Assembly: GCF_000304475.1 (NCBI RefSeq)
Contig: NC_018945.1
Coordinates: 62,001 to 126,000 of the forward strand
Source: Kazachstania africana CBS 2517
Taxonomy: Eukaryota; Ascomycota; Saccharomycetes; Saccharomycetales; Saccharomycetaceae
Direction of reading: 5' to 3'
DNA: 64,000 nucleotides
Shown piece by piece: positions 32,002 through 41,708 of this stretch. The position numbers and the translations under genes are program-made. Position 1 is the first letter of the stretch. Every line of letters starts with the position of its first letter. Below the pieces are notes generated by a model that saw only the letters and a list, made by a program, of their open reading frames with translations, was not told the DNA's origin and searched no databases.

Positions 32002-32754
32002 TTACAGTATCGTACACCCATTTAGTGTCTTCCTGTGTTGTTTTGCCCTTGTTATTTTAGATCTGGTGTACTTTTTCATTTTATTGTTGGTAGTGCTGGT
32101 CCGTGGTTTTTTCTGCACACTGTGATGGAATGCTGGGATTAGCATATTATCATTGGCCGCAATTTGCGTTTGTTTTATTAATTTCATTACACACCTCGAT
32201 GCTACAATTTCTACTGCCCTGGTGAACACTTCTTTAACATTCTGTTGCATTCTTGCAGAGCATTCTATGTAATCGATGGAGCCACAATGGTTTTGAACGT
32301 GTTCAATGTCAGTACGTGGTATGCAATTATCTGCAGTGTCTCTGAGATCACCTTTTGTCCCAACCAGTAAAATATTTGGTGGCTCACTATTTTTTGATGC
32401 CTGTGAAATTTCAGGAATCCATTTTGTCCTAACGTGTTGTAAGCTGTCATTTTCATTAATTGCGAAGCAAACTATGAAAATATTTGTCTGTGTATACGAA
32501 AGTGGTCTCAATTTATCAAATGCTTCCTGGCCAGCAGTGTCCCATAAATTCAAATGAAATACATGGTCATTCTGTTGAGTCACCTCGTAATATTCTGCAA
32601 GTAAAGACGAATCATTCAAATAAATTGTGGCAGAATAATTGTCAAATACAGTTGGTACATATTCGAATGGAAACGAATTATTTATGTAAGATACTAGCAA
32701 TGAAGTCTTTCCAACTGCTCCGTCGCCGACTACGACACATTTTATAGACTTCAT
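32002..32754 (-). CDS. RHO5: Rho-family GTPase, Rho5-like
   Basis: Rho/Rac GTPase of 250 residues. P-loop GDGAVGKTS, effector loop PTVFDNYS, switch II DTAGQEAFDKLRPLSY and guanine specificity motif GTKGDLRD are intact. The C terminus is strongly basic and ends in the prenylation box CTIL, whose Leu suggests geranylgeranylation. An insertion between strands 2 and 3, before LNLWDTAGQE, resembles the insertion specific to Rho5, though Rho5 of S. cerevisiae is longer (331). In S. cerevisiae RHO5 is YNL180C, near NPR1. Here it lies between NOP6 and SHR3, the corresponding position on the sister track. Rho5 acts in cell-wall, osmotic and oxidative stress signalling. The ATG at 32754 gives the family start MKSIKCVVVGDG. 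Confidence 0.85.
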   Translation of the reverse strand: MKSIKCVVVGDGAVGKTSLLVSYINNSFPFEYVPTVFDNYSATIYLNDSSLLAEYYEVTQQNDHVFHLNLWDTAGQEAFDKLRPLSYTQTNIFIVCFAINENDSLQHVRTKWIPEISQASKNSEPPNILLVGTKGDLRDTADNCIPRTDIEHVQNHCGSIDYIECSARMQQNVKEVFTRAVEIVASRCVMKLIKQTQIAANDNMLIPAFHHSVQKKPRTSTTNNKMKKYTRSKITRAKQHRKTLNGCTIL

Positions 32755-33831
32755 TTTCTTAATTGCAACTATAGATTCCTGCAACTAATGAGAGAGGTTT
32801 TTTCCACAAGATTGAAGAATACACATCTATAGATGAATTTTATTATATATATATATATATATATACTTCAAGATTGTCCCTGCTTGCTTTGGCTGGGGGC
32901 CTTTCGAATACTGCGATCCCAATGACTAGTTCGAAGATGGTGAAAGAGCTATCCTGACAAAGCATCATAATGACACCAACTTTAAAAAACTTAAAATGGA
33001 AAGTGAAAATTTTTTATTAGAAAGTTTAGGGCAGTGTGTTGCCAAGTAAGTTATTCGACTATTACGTCTAATTAAGGTTGCCACTAAACGGGACGTAGAT
33101 GTATAGTTTTGTCTGGGTCTTTCTCCTCTGGAGAGATATGAAGAGTAACGTTTAAGGAAATTAAATTAACCTTTCCAGCCCCAACTAATTGAGGAAATGC
33201 TCATAAAGAACTCGTTCCACCACCTGATGCAAATGCGGACTCTTCACATCAACGACGTGTTCCTGGAAAAAAAAACTGAGACCATCTTAAACTCCAAGGT
33301 GCTCCTGCTGAACATTCTCGGAGTACAGGGCGTTGACATTCCTCTTTTTCACCAATCTCTTCTCGATTAACGAATCATCTGCGGTGCAGTCATCCCTCCA
33401 CCTTGTGGGATCTATTCAGTACCACAGCAAATTTTACTTCCGTCGTTACTACTTCTTGCTATATACCGCACTACAAACAGTCTCGCTTTGAAAGCGAAAT
33501 AAGATTCTCCCTCTGAATATTACGACCTGCAGATATGCCATAGTCGTCTTCATAAACGAGGCTGTGTGTCTTCGTTTTAACCAAAAATGGGTTTGCCCAT
33601 AGCGATACCAGCTTATCGTATCATCATCCTATTTATTATCTATCAATTTGGGATGTGTCTCCGGCTGGTGAAAATTTCTTGCGATGCCGGGCTTCCTAAA
33701 ATGAATTTTTCAATAAAAGGAAAATTGGTGGGATGAAAATTTGTATGGTAGAAACTGTTTTGACATGGAACTATTAGTAGACTATACTATAACCTTCCAA
33801 TAATCACGAGATCCATTGGAGAATATACGCC
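32755..33831. promoter_or_regulatory. RHO5-SHR3 divergent intergenic region
   Basis: About 1.1 kb serving two divergent genes. It contains an 11-unit TA repeat and no convincing gene. A 17-codon ORF at 32996-33049 ends in a donor-like AAGTAAGT but has no usable acceptor. Confidence 0.5.
32844..32865. repeat. TA microsatellite (11 units)
   Basis: Uninterrupted TA dinucleotide run in the RHO5 upstream region. Confidence 0.9.
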
Positions 33832-34434
33832 ATGTTTGATTATAAAGCCATCTGCACCGTTTCCACCGGTCTAATTTTAGTGTCAACATCCTTCATTATG
33901 GGTGTTTTCTACAACAATTTAGCATACGATTATGAATTACTATTCAACCCGGCCGTTACGCAAGAAGCTTTCGACAATTCTCTAAAGCATTATCAACTTT
34001 TAAATGATGTTGGTCGTCCATTGCTTTACATTTTGGGATTTGTCACTTTCTTAGGTTTGATTGGTAACATTGCAAGAGTTTACAAGCCAAATCCAGAATT
34101 ACAAATCTTCGAATACTGTTCATTAGGTTTATTCGTTCTCGGTATTTGCATCTTCATTACCAACATCAAGACTGGTATTGAATGCTCCATAACTCACAGC
34201 TGGGGTGAAGTCACCGAAAACCAAGGTTTAGCAGTCATCGGTTCCTCGAATATTATTCTCTTAATCGTTTTCTTAGGTGTCTTGGTACTACAAGCCGGTC
34301 TATGGTACAGTAATTACGATTATGAAAACAGATTAAAGGCATTCTATGCTGCAGAATCCGCCAAGGCTCCAGCAACGAAGTCTACTCCTGCAAAGGAAAA
34401 GAAACAAAAGAAGGAAGCTAAAAAGACTAAATGA
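33832..34434 (+). CDS. SHR3: ER packaging chaperone Shr3
   Basis: ER membrane chaperone that folds and packages amino-acid permeases into COPII vesicles. It is 200 residues (210 in S. cerevisiae). Four membrane spans are visible at about residues 10-28, 62-80, 95-113 and 138-157. A Lys-rich cytosolic tail ([13 protein letters not shown]) follows. The lumenal loop [15 protein letters not shown] is characteristic. The ATG at 33832 is the first. It converges on the YDL211C homologue, as in YDL212W-YDL211C. Confidence 0.95.
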   Translation: MFDYKAICTVSTGLILVSTSFIMGVFYNNLAYDYELLFNPAVTQEAFDNSLKHYQLLNDVGRPLLYILGFVTFLGLIGNIARVYKPNPELQIFEYCSLGLFVLGICIFITNIKTGIECSITHSWGEVTENQGLAVIGSSNIILLIVFLGVLVLQAGLWYSNYDYENRLKAFYAAESAKAPATKSTPAKEKKQKKEAKKTK

Positions 34435-34498
34435 TGAATTAAAAAAAAATAGTACTTTCAATGCTGGGTATTTTTATTTATTTATTTATTCTCAATTT

Positions 34499-35749
34499 TT
34501 ATATAACTTCTCTTAATAAACTATCAAAGTTAATTTTGTCATGATCAGTGTCCCTGTAGGAAGACAGTGAACTCCTAGTTGACGATGTTACACTGTTGAA
34601 GCCATCACCGGATGACCAATTGTCTATGGTATTGTTTTCATCACTGAGCGCATGTTCCTTACGCTCGCTGGGCGAAGATTCTTTATTCCCCTCGTCGTAG
34701 TCGAATTCACCTTGAAATGGATCAATAATGGACTCTTCCTGATCCATTATTTCATTTTTCTTGCTTCTTTTCATATAAAATGCTAAGCAAAACACCCCAA
34801 TGATCAACAAAGAACCGCATATGCAACCAACACAACATCCAATAACAAGGTTGTGTCTTCTTGTGGCTTTTGTTTGTTGTTCATTATTTTTGGCCTCCCA
34901 TGCTTTGTAAACAGATACGGGGGTTGTAATAATGGTTGCAGCTATATGTGTTGTAGGCACTTCACCACTTTCAACAGATGATTTTGGTAAGGTTATCGTT
35001 GTGGGTAGTCCAGAAGTGAACGACGTTGTTTCGTCCGTGAAGATATACACCTGCGTATATATCAAGTAATCTTTCTCGTTTGCCATCGATACTGTATAGC
35101 TGACATAGGAAAGTAGCGTAGAACTAGAAAGCAAAGACGACGTTGAGCTTGAAGAGGATTTCGCTAAGCTACTTTTTGTAGGCATTACATATGAAAAGGA
35201 AACGCTCGATGTAAACTTACTGCTAGTCAGATGATTGTGAGGAAGAAGTGAAGATCCTCGTAATTTTCCAGTGCTTACTACCAGTGTTGTATTCAATTTA
35301 GGTAAGCCATGATCCAGTCCCTGACTGGTTGAAGATGACAAATATGAAGAAGCAGTACCAGCCTCGTTTTGAAGACTCATTTTCGAGGCATTATTATTTA
35401 TTGAATATGTTGCGGTGACAGAAAAATTATTGTTCGAAATTGGCTCTACTGCAGAAGTTGAGGCGTGCGACGAAAGGTTAGCACTAGAACTGTTTTCCAC
35501 CACTAACGATGGATAGGTTGCAGATAAGATAGCATCATTGTTAAACGTGTCTTGAGGACCATATGACACACTGTTTTTCAAAATAGACGCAGTACTGGCG
35601 CTTCTCAGTGTGCTTTCCGCAATGGTGGAAGTGACAATATTCTCGAAAGAAACATCATCAGGATTATAATATATGTTTCTACTAGGTTCAGCAGCAGCAA
35701 TAGGAGAACAGTAGTAATAGAATAAAGTTAGCAGAAACTTTTTGTTCAT
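34499..35749 (-). CDS. Ser/Thr-rich single-pass membrane protein, YDL211C/TDA7 family
   Basis: Homologue of YDL211C and its duplicate TDA7, 416 residues. It has an N-terminal signal peptide (residues 1-20, MNKKFLLTLFYYYC). A long Ser/Thr-rich, probably O-glycosylated lumenal or extracellular part follows. One membrane span is at about residues 300-322 (VIGCCVGCICGSLLIIGVF), followed by a basic stop-transfer MKRSKK and an acidic cytoplasmic tail. TDA7 is vacuolar in S. cerevisiae; location here is inferred. The family has no known biochemical role. Converges with SHR3 with only 64 bases between. Confidence 0.85.
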   Translation of the reverse strand: MNKKFLLTLFYYYCSPIAAAEPSRNIYYNPDDVSFENIVTSTIAESTLRSASTASILKNSVSYGPQDTFNNDAILSATYPSLVVENSSSANLSSHASTSAVEPISNNNFSVTATYSINNNASKMSLQNEAGTASSYLSSSTSQGLDHGLPKLNTTLVVSTGKLRGSSLLPHNHLTSSKFTSSVSFSYVMPTKSSLAKSSSSSTSSLLSSSTLLSYVSYTVSMANEKDYLIYTQVYIFTDETTSFTSGLPTTITLPKSSVESGEVPTTHIAATIITTPVSVYKAWEAKNNEQQTKATRRHNLVIGCCVGCICGSLLIIGVFCLAFYMKRSKKNEIMDQEESIIDPFQGEFDYDEGNKESSPSERKEHALSDENNTIDNWSSGDGFNSVTSSTRSSLSSYRDTDHDKINFDSLLREVI

Positions 35750-36215
35750 ATATGAAATAACTAATCAGACTCCAATAATATCTGTTATTGAACAAAAATG
35801 AATGATGACAAATCCTCCGTATTGGTGTAAGCAATGAATTGATATAACGAATGGATGGATTAAATAATTAGCATGAAGTGTTATTACTCAAATGAGCGAA
35901 TAAAGAGTATTTCTCTGGTTTTCTTATAATCTGGAGTGTTTTTACATCACTTATTTTCAATTGTTTACTATTTCTAAATATCGTAAACAGATCTTCACGA
36001 AAATGACACTACAATGTTATGCGCGAGAGATCTCTGGCGACAAATATAGAAGTACAATTACAATCATTATAGATATAGCATCATAATATATACGCGATAA
36101 TGGTAATTATTAAACATTAATTAATAGCAGACAGAAAAATACAATTATATTAGGTGCAATATGACCTTTTTTCGTTGGAACTTGAAACAGAAACAAAGAG
36201 AACGCGTATCAATAT
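35750..36215. other. YDL211C-CRP1 intergenic region
   Basis: 466 bases that join the block matching S. cerevisiae chromosome IV to the block matching chromosome VIII. It holds the YDL211C-type promoter and the CRP1 terminator. UGA4, next to YDL211C in S. cerevisiae, is absent here. Confidence 0.5.
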
Positions 36216-37553
36216 TTATTGGAAAAGTTTCTTTAACTTACTGAAGAATCCCTTTTTCTTCTTACTTTCATCCTCAGTAGATTGGGAAGCTTTCTTACTT
36301 GTCTTCTTTTGTGTTGGAGTTCTCTTAACAGTTTTCTTATCGGCAGTTTCTTCAGCCTTCTTTGCCGGTTCTGTAACCTTCGTTGGTTCAAGAGGTGTCT
36401 CAACAGGCTTTGTAGTGTCTCCAGTGTCAGCCACTGGTTCTTCAAGATTTGTAATTGTAGCTTCAGTCTCTTCCAATGGCTCTTCGACCCTTTTGGCAAC
36501 AGGTTCGGGAGAATCATCTACTTTTTGGGCTGGGGCATCAATTTCAGACTTTGCAATATTTTGTTGAGCTGGTTCAGTAGCGGTTTCTTCCTTGATACCT
36601 TCGGTGGCAGAGGTAGCTGGCTCTTTAGTAACAGGTTCAACAGCAGGATCCTCCATTTTGGACTCTTCTTGTGATGGTACTGGCTGATTAGCCTTTGGAT
36701 CTAATGTAGTTTTTGGTACAACTTCCTTTTCTTCGGTTTGTTTTTCTTCCTTGGTTACTGGAACAGCCTCTTCTTCCTTTTGGACTTTCGCTGACTCTTC
36801 GTTCTCTTGAGCTTTTTCTAATTCTTGCTTCTTTGCTTTAATTTCAGCGTTCTTCTTTTCATTAAATTCCTTTGGATCTGTATGTCTAATCTCAGAGAAT
36901 TCCTTAACTTCATTTGGATTAGAAACTATTACAGGACCAAGGCCGCCTGCCACGGCCATAAATGGTGAAGTTGATTGTTGTTGTTCAACCGGCAAGACAT
37001 GAACGGCATCTTGAGCAGGAGTAGCTTCTCTAGAAGTAGGTTCGGTGACTGTTGTGGTCGTGCCAGTTTCCTCTTCATCTTCTTCATCATCTTCTTCCGC
37101 TTCTTCGCCATTAGCGTTACTAGTTTTCTTAGTTTTCTTTGCCTTCTTCTTCTTATTCTTCTTTTTATTATTTTTCTTTCTGTTCTTTGTTGATGGAGGA
37201 CCTGCACGTCTTTGAGTCTTGGCAGCTAAACCACCAGCTTCTGGAATATTGACACTGCCGTCAGTCTTGGCAGCTTCTACGTCATTTAGACCAATGTAAT
37301 TGTTGGAAATACCTTTAGCATCGGTCTCTAAAGGATATTCGTTACTGGTGGTCCATTCTCCATCGACTATGAACTTGAATAAGAACTTTTCTTCTCCGTT
37401 TTTGAAATTTGTAGGAACAGAAAGTTCAAAACTGTTATCTGCTTGTTTAACAAGTGGTAATGAACCTTTCCATTCGTCGAAATCCCCCGTGATAACCACA
37501 TCGGAAGGACCGGCAGGCCACTTGAAAGTGAAATTAACTATACTATCAGACAT
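36216..37553 (-). CDS. CRP1: cruciform DNA-binding protein Crp1/Mdg1 family
   Basis: 445 residues from the ATG at 37553 (465 for Crp1, 366 for Mdg1 in S. cerevisiae). The N terminus is an AMPK-type glycogen-binding/CBM48 domain with FTFKWPAGPSDVVITGDFDE and FKFIVDGEW. A very basic Lys/Asn-rich tract follows at about residues 120-145. The remainder is Glu/Pro/Thr-rich and disordered, and the end is KKKKGFFSKLKKLFQ. Crp1 binds cruciform DNA; Mdg1 acts in pheromone signalling. Length and flanking YHR genes favour CRP1, but both are ohnologues of the same locus. Confidence 0.9.
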   Translation of the reverse strand: MSDSIVNFTFKWPAGPSDVVITGDFDEWKGSLPLVKQADNSFELSVPTNFKNGEEKFLFKFIVDGEWTTSNEYPLETDAKGISNNYIGLNDVEAAKTDGSVNIPEAGGLAAKTQRRAGPPSTKNRKKNNKKKNKKKKAKKTKKTSNANGEEAEEDDEEDEEETGTTTTVTEPTSREATPAQDAVHVLPVEQQQSTSPFMAVAGGLGPVIVSNPNEVKEFSEIRHTDPKEFNEKKNAEIKAKKQELEKAQENEESAKVQKEEEAVPVTKEEKQTEEKEVVPKTTLDPKANQPVPSQEESKMEDPAVEPVTKEPATSATEGIKEETATEPAQQNIAKSEIDAPAQKVDDSPEPVAKRVEEPLEETEATITNLEEPVADTGDTTKPVETPLEPTKVTEPAKKAEETADKKTVKRTPTQKKTSKKASQSTEDESKKKKGFFSKLKKLFQ

Positions 37554-38047
37554 TATCTTGCTCAACGTTTACAGTCTGTTTGTTTTGTATTGTTAACAAG
37601 GAATATATACTGTTAATGAGATTTATTTATAGTACCCATCTTCGCCCAGCCACATAGCAAATGAGAGGAGGATCGTCGTCTGCCCATCGCACGGCCATTT
37701 CTCAGCAAAAAAAAAATCTCCCATTTTTTTTTTTGCTTGAGGCAAAATTTCTCTGGAAGCGAGCAATGAGAAACGAGAGGGTAACCTGTGTCATGAAAAT
37801 GGTAACAAATTGGGATTAATCTGGCTAGATATACAAGTCAGAGGATAGGGTTCAAAACGGATGAGGGTAATGGGAGGGCATTGCTGCGCGTAATAATTAC
37901 ATTTTTGTCAGCATATTTTTTGGAGGCTCGAAAGTTATTTGGTTGAAATTGGGGATTTGTAACAAGACGGACTGGTGTTTAGTGAAGATTCCAAAATTAT
38001 GTATTAATATATATTGGGTTGGATAATATGGATGATGATTCGTGAGA

Positions 38048-38071
38048 TGATTGCGTCACCTGACGCAATCA
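38048..38071. repeat. perfect inverted repeat with 11-base arms
   Basis: Arms TGATTGCGTCA and TGACGCAATCA are separated by only CC. Each arm contains a TGACG bZIP half-site in inverted orientation. ATCACGTG (38068-38075) overlaps the right end. It is about 180 bases upstream of the DCD1 ATG. Confidence 0.85.
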
Positions 38072-38110
38072 CGTGCATATTGCCAGTTGCAGATGTTCAG
38101 GAACACGAAG

Positions 38111-38116
38111 ACGCGT
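38111..38116 (+). promoter_or_regulatory. MCB element upstream of DCD1
   Basis: ACGCGT is the Mlu I cell-cycle box bound by MBF (Mbp1-Swi6). It lies 133 bases upstream of the DCD1 ATG, and a near-match AACGCGG follows. This suits an S-phase nucleotide synthesis gene. Confidence 0.55.
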
Positions 38117-38248
38117 AAATGTGGTGAAAACGCGGCAGCCGTATTCTCATGGCAACCAGAAAAGTTCCTCGAGAAGAGTAATATATGAACAATACTCATT
38201 GCGATCTTGAATTTCGTAAAAGACGTTAAAAGACAAGATATTAGGATA

Positions 38249-39208
38249 ATGTTGATTGCTGTTAGTGGAACTAAGTGTAGTGGGGTCGAAATCTTGATCA
38301 ATTTGCTCTCTGAGAACTACAATTTCGAAGAAGTTGACCACAATGATAATCCTGTAAATATATTGAATTATATTACCAAATATTACGAAAAAGATATGGT
38401 CATCTATTTAGATTCATTGGACCTCTTCTATACGTTGGAGAAAAGACCCTTTTTTGTACATATATCTATCGATTCCTCCGTTTCATTACGTCTTAAGAGG
38501 CTCTCATTAGAACATCCTGATAGGAACCCGATCGATCTTATTAAAACTTTAGACACCCATGATTTCAATTCTAAAGCTATAGAGTTGCGTGAGAAATCGA
38601 ATTTCAAATATAAGATATTAGAAGACACCAATGCTGGCGATCTTAATGAGATGATACGTTCTAAGTTATCAATGATAATAAATTCACAGTTGGACATTCT
38701 AAGAAATAAGAAAAAAGATAATCCAGAAGAAATTAACGCCCCATTGAGGCCAGATTGGGATACCTACTTCATGAAACTTGCCACGTTGGCGGCCTCTCGT
38801 TCCAACTGCATGAAACGTAGAGTTGGTTGTGTTATTGTCAGAGATAATAGGGTCATTGCTACTGGTTATAACGGAACCCCACGTCATCTAACAAACTGCT
38901 TCAATGGTGGTTGTTCACGTTGTAACGATGGAGAATCAAGAAATTTACACACTTGTTTGTGTCTCCATGCTGAAGAGAATGCTCTGTTAGAAGCAGGAAG
39001 AGATAGAGTTGGTTCTAATGCAATCCTGTACTGCGACACTTGCCCATGTTTAACTTGTTCCGTTAAGATCGTGCAGACGGGTATCACCGAAGTTGTTTAC
39101 AGTCAATCTTATAGTATGGATGAAGGTAGCTTCAAAGTCTTAAGGGACGCCAATGTTGTAGTAAGACAATTTAGTTTCATTCAAGAACCGAGAATTGTCA
39201 TTGTCTAA
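38249..39208 (+). CDS. DCD1: deoxycytidylate deaminase
   Basis: dCMP deaminase that makes dUMP for thymidylate synthesis. It is 319 residues from the ATG at 38249 (312 in S. cerevisiae). The N-terminal 150 residues form the nucleotide-kinase-like extension of the yeast enzyme (MLIAVSGTKCSG). The deaminase domain has the zinc motif CLHAEENALLEAG and the second Cys pair CDTCPCLTCSVKI. The additional zinc-binding Cys/His segment NCFNGGCSRCNDGESRNLH is conserved. The frame is open a little upstream but has no earlier ATG. Matches YHR144C, transcribed away from CRP1. Confidence 0.97.
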   Translation: MLIAVSGTKCSGVEILINLLSENYNFEEVDHNDNPVNILNYITKYYEKDMVIYLDSLDLFYTLEKRPFFVHISIDSSVSLRLKRLSLEHPDRNPIDLIKTLDTHDFNSKAIELREKSNFKYKILEDTNAGDLNEMIRSKLSMIINSQLDILRNKKKDNPEEINAPLRPDWDTYFMKLATLAASRSNCMKRRVGCVIVRDNRVIATGYNGTPRHLTNCFNGGCSRCNDGESRNLHTCLCLHAEENALLEAGRDRVGSNAILYCDTCPCLTCSVKIVQTGITEVVYSQSYSMDEGSFKVLRDANVVVRQFSFIQEPRIVIV

Positions 39209-39453
39209 TTAAAAATATATACAGCATAAAGACATTTCATGATACGTAAGTAACTTTTTATCTTATTAAAAAATTATAAGTTATTTATTCTGATATAAAA
39301 ATGTGCACCTTCCAGTGACAATGTTTTATTCTTTTTGTTCTTTTAATGCTTTGTATAATCTCTTAAAAATACTAGTCCCAAATAGTGTTCCCTAACGAAA
39401 AAGAAATAGGTTTTTGCTATGCACCAGTCTACAAACTTTGTAAACGAAAAAGG

Positions 39454-39666
39454 TTATCTGGCTTCAAACTGAACCATTCTCTTTGTTCTAGCCTTTAACA
39501 ATATTCTGTGACCACAATCTTTACAACGAACAGGATCGGTTCTCGATAATGATAATTTACTTGAACACTCAGCGCAGATATATTTCAAAGTAGCTGTTCT
39601 AGCTTGAGATGTACCAGCAGCTGCAACATCTAGATTTGTTGGGATTTGGAAACCTTCACGAGACAT
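39454..39666 (-). CDS. RPC10: RNA polymerase I/II/III common subunit Rpb12
   Basis: Smallest shared subunit (Rpb12/Rpc10) of all three nuclear RNA polymerases, 70 residues, as in S. cerevisiae. The zinc ribbon CAEC then CKDCGHRIL holds the metal. The C-terminal RTKRMVQFEAR is nearly invariant. The ATG at 39666 gives MSREGFQIPTNLD, identical to the S. cerevisiae start. The frame continues upstream without a better start. It converges with DCD1, as in YHR144C-YHR143W-A. Confidence 0.97.
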   Translation of the reverse strand: MSREGFQIPTNLDVAAAGTSQARTATLKYICAECSSKLSLSRTDPVRCKDCGHRILLKARTKRMVQFEAR

Positions 39667-39995
39667 GTCTTTTGTATATGTTTTTTGTCCTGTATGCAAT
39701 AAATGTGTTTAACACTCTGATCATCGTCAATTATGAATTTTCTCTCTTTTACCTAATCTGAAAATTTTCATATTGAAGGTCTGGGTGTTTGCGGGCCGAT
39801 TAAAAATTATAACTGAATTACGCAATACATATGTTTATACATATATGAAAAAAAATCAAAAAGTTAATTTCTGGTTATATAGAACTTATGTATAGTTAGT
39901 ATAAAATGTCAATATAGTACAATGTTGAGCGAAGAATGGATAAAACGTAGAAGTGGCTAATTGGGTGGGGAAAAAAGAATTGTAAGATACTGGAT
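39667..39995. promoter_or_regulatory. RPC10 promoter region
   Basis: 329 AT-rich bases between the RPC10 start and the DSE2 end. No clear element was recognised. Confidence 0.4.
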
Positions 39996-40769
39996 TTAAA
40001 CCACCACAGTAGCTTGTACCGTTCTTGTACTCGTTATTGTTGTTGCAGCATCGACAGATTGGGTAGCATCGGTGATGTATACTGTGCTATAATAAGCATC
40101 ATCTTCATCGTCTTCGTAGTAGACATAGCACGTACCTCCGACAGAATCGACACTTGTAGTCAAAATAGCAGTGGAGGCGGTTTGACTTGGGGCGGTAGAA
40201 CTAGTGGCAGCATTCGTAACTGTAGAAGAACTAGTGACAGCATTGGTAGATGTAGAAGAACTAGTGACAGCATTGGTAGATGTAGAAGAACTAGTGACAG
40301 CATTGGTAGATGTAGAAGAAGTAGTATCAGCATTGATAGATGTGGAAGAAGTAGTAGCAGCTTTGATGGATGTAGAAGAAGCAATTATGGAAGTTTTAGC
40401 AGTAGTTGTAGGGGTCAGAACACTTGGAGAACTTTTGTAAGAAGCGACACTGGATGATTCAGGTGAAGAAGAAATACTGGTAGCCGTAGTAGGAGTAGCT
40501 GTGCTCCTAGTGGATGAGGATGTAATTGTAGTTTCAGTTGTGATTTCTTCTGTGGTAGTTGCAACTTGAGAGTTTGCCAAAGTAGTTTTTCTCACAATAG
40601 TAGTAGTATAAGAAGAAGTAAGGACGATTACTGTAGCGGGTTTTATAGTACTCGTGACAACTTTGTAACTGTATACAACACCATCAGAAGTAAACATTCT
40701 AACATCGGAAGCGTCAGTTAGGAAAAATAAAAGGAAAATGGTAGAAATAAATTTAATTAAATTGGACAT
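39996..40769 (-). CDS. DSE2: daughter-cell-specific secreted wall protein Dse2
   Basis: Secreted Ser/Thr-rich protein expressed in daughter cells, with a role in degrading the septum from the daughter side. It is 257 residues (325 in S. cerevisiae). A signal peptide spans residues 1-20 ([14 protein letters not shown]). The conserved N-terminal region has [15 protein letters not shown] and [11 protein letters not shown] tandemly repeated Ser/Thr domain follows, and then a C-terminal module [13 protein letters not shown] with STVYITD. No hydrophobic GPI tail is evident. Six 30-base repeat units lie at 40201-40380. The promoter has three ACCAGC Ace2-type sites. Placement matches YHR143W. Confidence 0.88.
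   Translation of the reverse strand: MSNLIKFISTIFLLFFLTDASDVRMFTSDGVVYSYKVVTSTIKPATVIVLTSSYTTTIVRKTTLANSQVATTTEEITTETTITSSSTRSTATPTTATSISSSPESSSVASYKSSPSVLTPTTTAKTSIIASSTSIKAATTSSTSINADTTSSTSTNAVTSSSTSTNAVTSSSTSTNAVTSSSTVTNAATSSTAPSQTASTAILTTSVDSVGGTCYVYYEDDEDDAYYSTVYITDATQSVDAATTITSTRTVQATVVV
40201..40380 (-). repeat. tandem 30-base repeat inside DSE2
   Basis: Six consecutive 30-base units encode a ten-residue Ser/Thr/Asn repeat ([10 protein letters not shown] type). The three units at 40231-40320 are identical at the DNA level; outer units are diverged. Recent expansion by slippage or unequal exchange is likely. Confidence 0.9.
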
Positions 40770-41708
40770 CGTAGTATTATTATTGTGTCTGTAGTTGTTT
40801 TTATTCAAAATGAAAAGAATGACTTAGGGTTAGGATATGTTCTTAAAGTATAAAAGAATGACTTTGGGTAAGATTTATTAAAGAAAGGAAGGGTCTGGTT
40901 AAATTAGACGATATTGATCACTAGCTTTGATGATTAGACTGAAACTCAATAAATACTCTCGAGGATAATTCTCTTGTATGATTTTATTAGATATATAGTA
41001 TAATAAAGGGGATAGAGAAGGAATCTGAAGCGTTACAATTTTCAAAAGGACATTCTTTTATATCACTATAAGTCGAAGAGACCAGCATATCTTGTTTCTT
41101 CGAAAAAGAGGAACGACTGTTAGCCAGCATAATCAACGATGGTCATAACGAAATAGATACAATAAATTCAGTGCAAATCATGAAATTGGGTGGGCCAGTG
41201 TCTTATAAACTGCTGGTATATCAACAAACTAAGAAAGTTCTTTTACTCTTTTTTTCACTTATTCTGCAATATGTGGTGATACTTTCGCAAATACATATGT
41301 TTACTTCTGTTTACTTCCATACAGCAAAAAGGCATCTCTTGTTTATTTTTCGCTTGTTCTTTCCGATATTTGTAAACAAAACCAAACCAGCGGACACGCA
41401 TACAAGAGAAGGACTGCGCGAGGCCAATGAAAAATAATGTTTCTCGTACTTCGTTTTCTGAGTGATGAATGTTAGGCGCAGCTCGACGTTCAAAAGACGT
41501 CAATCATTTCTATTATTCAACGGATGCTAATTTGTGGCTTGGCTAACAACTGTATATAACATTCTTCAAAGTGAATGATACTATTATCGGTTCTTTTAAG
41601 TTAAAAATGAGGATGTTAATGCTTGTTGTGAATAAATAAAACATATATATATATATATATGTGTGTATCAATTTTCTTGAGTGAGGACTGTTATGTAGAA
41701 ATGCGAGG
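40770..41708. promoter_or_regulatory. DSE2 upstream region
   Basis: 939 bases between the DSE2 start and the CHS7 end. It holds three Ace2-type sites, a forkhead-type GTAAACAA at 41372-41379, and an 18-base AT microsatellite at 41643-41660. No gene is supported. Confidence 0.5.
41081..41391 (-). promoter_or_regulatory. three Ace2/Swi5-type ACCAGC sites
   Basis: ACCAGC at 41081-41086, GCTGGT (reverse complement) at 41212-41217 and ACCAGC at 41386-41391. The nearest is 312 bases upstream of the DSE2 ATG. Ace2 drives daughter-specific DSE genes in S. cerevisiae. Confidence 0.55.

Larger units (their letters stand above)
37554..38248. promoter_or_regulatory. CRP1-DCD1 divergent promoter
   Basis: 695 bases between divergent genes. 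It carries poly(A/T) tracts near the CRP1 side, the 24-base inverted repeat at 38048-38071, an E-box at 38068-38075 and an MCB element at 38111-38116. Confidence 0.6.

Noticed and set aside
32996..33049. 17-codon ORF ending in a GTAAGT donor-like sequence
   Set aside because: No TACTAAC branch site follows, and none of the nearby AG acceptors leads to a sustained reading frame.
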